A stretch of 64,000 nucleotides of DNA from Carposina sasakii (lineage: Eukaryota > Arthropoda > Insecta > Lepidoptera > Carposinidae), in NCBI GenBank assembly GCA_014607495.2, contig CP053148.1, positions 15,128,001 to 15,192,000 on the forward strand, written 5' to 3'. Position 1 is the stretch's first letter. The number at the start of each line of letters is the position of its first letter. The notes beneath the pieces were generated by a model. It ran no database searches and had not been told where the DNA came from. It saw only the letters and a list, made by a program, of their open reading frames with translations. Shown here piece after piece: positions 61,310 to 64,000 of the stretch. The position numbers were made by a program, and so were the translations under genes.

Positions 61310-61430
61310 GTAATTAATAAAAAAAAAATTCATCGTTTTCCAGAATTTTTTTTGCATAAACTTACTTTATTAGATGATAGAGTACGTACCCTTCGTTAAG
61401 GGTGGCAACGAAAAAACGGCCTGTATATAT
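61310..61430. repeat. CGTACCCTTCGTTAAGGG end repeat
   Basis: GCATAAACTTACTTTATTAG, AGTACGTACCCTTCGTTAAG and GGTGGCAACGAAAAAACG match the right end of 8632-8860; a further copy is at 59590-59680. Confidence 0.7.
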
Positions 61431-61659
61431 ATTAAAAAAAAATTATACATACAGACGAATTGAGAACCTCCTCCTTTTTTGAAGTCGGTTAAAAATACCT
61501 AATAGAGCAACTTTTATAACTTCAAATATTCGGATGAAGCAGTTGTTTATGTTCGGTATCTTAGGGTGTGTCTGGATGAAATTAATTGAGAGGTCCATGA
61601 CGTCAGTCCCTTTAGTCTCCTGGCACATACTGGTTTTGTTAGCTTCGTCGCCAATCTAT

Positions 61660-62210
61660 TAGAGGTGTAAAAGTAACGAAATAAAGCATACCCGTATGTA
61701 TTCGTTACTTTGACCATTAGTACTCGTTACTATCGTATCGTTACGTTACTCGTTACTTCTGATACCGTATATGGTATAGTATGTAGTATGGTAACGAACG
61801 AGTCGAATCATCGTGAACTGTCGACGTAATCTATCAAATTTGCAATTGATTTACCATTTAGCAAATCTTAACCGTAAACTTAAATTATATTACATAGAAT
61901 AGTACATAATAGTAAAAAACTTGTTTATTTATTTCGTCAATGTTTTTTACTGTTTTGTACTATTCTTTGTACAATTCTCTTAAACAAACCTTTACATATT
62001 TCTTTGAAATTAGGGATTTAAATTAACCGCATCATGCGCATGGATAGATAGATACACCACTTGCGATCCGAAACGGTGTATTATACAAAAAATACCCATG
62101 ATACGAAATATGCGAGTAACGAGACGAATCCTTGTGTAACGTTTCGCACTCGGTACTCGACGGAGTACCCGTTACTCAGTAACGAATACATACGGTTTGT
62201 TATAGCTTTA
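61660..62210. mobile_element. Non-autonomous hAT element with 8-bp target duplication
   Basis: Left end TAGAGGTGTAAAAGTAACGA, right end the complement of TAAAGCTATAACAAACCGTA; both subterminal parts share CCGTATGTATTCGTTACT. The duplications CAATCTAT at 61652-61659 and 62211-62218 are identical. TCGTTAC words are dense in both arms. No transposase frame. Confidence 0.85.
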
Positions 62211-62303
62211 CAATCTATTGTCCCTCAAATGGACGTGCGCAGAGCGTAGGTTCGATCCCAGACACGAGCCTGTACCACTGAATTTATATAATGTACGTAT
62301 TTT

Positions 62304-62540
62304 GCCGCGTGGTGTAGAGCAGAGTTTGGCTATCGTACGAAGCGATTAAGGGTTTTCGGGAGGTGGGCAGCAGAGCCTCCCGTGCTAACAAGCATAGTCC
62401 GAAAATCAGACTGCGGTCACCAACCCGCCTGCCCAGCGTGGTGACTATGGGCAAAACCCAACTATGGCAGTAGCCTTGTGGCGTGCCCTGGGGGAGGCCT
62501 ACGTCCAGCAGTGTACTGCAACAGGCTGAAGACGAAGACG
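62304..62540 (+). repeat. SINE/LINE-tail repeat (CGCGTGGTGCCGG family), internal deletion
   Basis: GCCGCGTGGTGTAGAGCAGA then GCGATTAAGGGTTTTCGGGA, CCCGCCTGCCCAGCGTGGTG and GGCCTACGTCCAGCAGTGTA; the part around CCCCATGTCTGCCC is missing. Confidence 0.8.
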
Positions 62541-62834
62541 TATTTTGATGTAAGTAGTAAAATTGACATTTAGCTTATGCCTAAGATCTGTTCGGCTTTC
62601 GACCCAAAAGACTATGAAAGTGAAGACATAGAGAGTGCACTTTTGTTTGCTTAACTCCGTTGATATTGGCGCCATGACTGAATATTAGGTACACTCATAG
62701 TCCGATGCGGCGGAAAGCTGACATGACAGGAGAGAGATCAGGCGTAGGGCAACGGTTTTGCGTGTTTTCCGAGGATCGAGCTAAGTGACAATTATACAAT
62801 ATTAAAATTGTATAGGAATTCATGGGACCGGTCA

Positions 62835-62910
62835 GAGTGGAGGTTGTTGGGGGAGGCCTATGTCCAACAGTGGATTTCCCAGGGCTGTAAATGACGAATG
62901 ATGATAGGAA
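62835..62910 (+). repeat. LINE tail fragment ending in GATGATAG
   Basis: GTGGAGGTTGTTGGGGGAGG, CCTATGTCCAACAGTGGATT and GACGAATGATGATAG are the usual end of a lepidopteran LINE/SINE tail, distinct from the CGCGTGG family. Confidence 0.6.
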
Positions 62911-62934
62911 TTTATGTGAAAGTAAGTGAAAGTA

Positions 62935-63040
62935 GGGTATAAGTGGGTTCGACTAATACTGTAGTACCCAAAATCGACCTTACCTGCCCTGCTATTTAAC
63001 CGACGAGGCTCTGAAAGCTCATAATAAGTACCTATTTAGA
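62935..63040. repeat. Dispersed repeat, partner at 57780-57925
   Basis: See shared words ACCGACGAGGCTCTGA and CTTACCTGCCC. Confidence 0.6.
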
Positions 63041-63117
63041 ATGACTCAGTAACATGTCCCATTGGATTCGTTACCGCCAGCTAGATTGTTGTATTTGTGC
63101 CCGAAAAGGGTCTTTCG

Positions 63118-63655
63118 TCGGTTGACACCACGAGCCGATGACACCGTGGTGTCATCTGCACAAGCACCTTTTTTGAATTGCGCGATGGATAGCGTGGTGT
63201 CAATCGACCAATAAGTCTTTTGTACTTCGTCGTTTGACACCATGGTTCTAAAGTAAATATTTATTTAAGACTAAGACCACTAACAAGATTAACACAAGTA
63301 TAAAAAAATTATATAATTTTGGAATATGTAGTGAGATCCCATCAAACATTTCGTTTGTTCCAACATTTTCAATAAACCTCCTAAAATTTTCCACTGACCA
63401 GTAGGTACAAAAATAACAGTTCTTATTTTTATTCCAGCTAGTAGTCTAGTCATAAAAACATCTTTACTTTAGGGCCATGGTGTCAAACGACGAAGCCCAA
63501 AAGACTTATTGGTCGATTGACACCACGGTTTTCCATTGAGAGGTCGCCCACCATTGAACTTCCGAATAGTGACGCCTGATACAATTAAATATGACACCAC
63601 GGTGTCCAGCACGTAATTCAAAAAAGGTCCTTGTGCTGTTGACACCGCGATGTCC
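63118..63655. repeat. Foldback repeat rich in TTGACACCAYGG words
   Basis: The arms of about 80 bases are 63170-63260 and 63467-63530 (TCAATCGACCAATAAGTCTT against AAGACTTATTGGTCGATTGA). At least eight copies of TGACACC or GGTGTCA are scattered through it, two of them as near-palindromes (TGACACCGTGGTGTCA at 63139). Confidence 0.75.
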
Positions 63656-64000
63656 CCTTCTACCCAACCTCTTTAGAGTTAATAGGCTGGATAATGGGGG
63701 ATATTGGAAAGATCAGCCTTAAGTTCTGATAAACGAGTATCTTAAAAGAATCTGACGGTGATATTGCAAAGACACGTTACAGATTAAACATGACATTGTA
63801 CAGAAAAATAAATGGAATATAATAAATAATATCAAATTTAGGTAATGGTACCCCAAACAATGACTAAATTATTTTCTAACAATATGTACGCTTAAAGTAT
63901 TTAGTCACCGCGGCTAACGTGTACGGAAATATTTTGTTGAACGAAGCTTATATTCAAACTTAAATACTGTGAGTAGTGTTTAACCAACTAGAATTAAATT
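63656..64000. other. AT-rich end of window, nothing recognised
   Basis: No gene or clear repeat before the window ends. Confidence 0.5.

Overview
This is nuclear DNA from an insect, most likely a moth or butterfly. The evidence is AT-rich sequence, short exons with GT-AG introns, and dense repeats of the lepidopteran kind: short Helitrons with a TC start and CTAG end, tRNA-derived SINEs, a SINE/LINE tail ending in TGATGATG, hAT and mariner relics, and palindromic MITEs. The species cannot be told from the sequence.

Layout. (1) 473-1190, minus strand: a two-exon gene for an unrecognised 77-residue protein. (2) 6772-23731, plus: ten coding exons of the F-box/WD40 protein Fbxw7 (archipelago), the substrate receptor of an SCF ubiquitin ligase. 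Two exons each carry a one-base frame error of opposite sign (near 17895 and 23115). (3) 31926-32954, plus: an intronless secreted CAP/antigen-5-like protein with an unusual Thr-rich insertion. (4) 34572-52694, plus: seven exons of a coiled-coil protein resembling ODAD3 (CCDC151), an outer dynein arm docking factor. Its 3' end is not clearly inside the window. A possible further exon lies at 55730.

The introns, the intergenic stretches and the last 11 kb are mostly transposon debris. The most informative pieces are: a nest of three transposons (44817-49413); four hAT-type elements with readable 8-bp target duplications; a Helitron whose empty site can be read from a second copy of its host repeat; a repeat family with a conserved core flanked by inverted short-motif arrays that differ between copies (5455-6174, 15120-17090, 35465-36385); and a 129-bp minisatellite that stays open in one minus-strand frame over several units.

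The four genes have no obvious shared pathway; this is an ordinary animal gene neighbourhood. I found no CRISPR array, operon, integrated virus or rRNA. The tRNA-like sequences look like SINE parts rather than functional tRNA genes.
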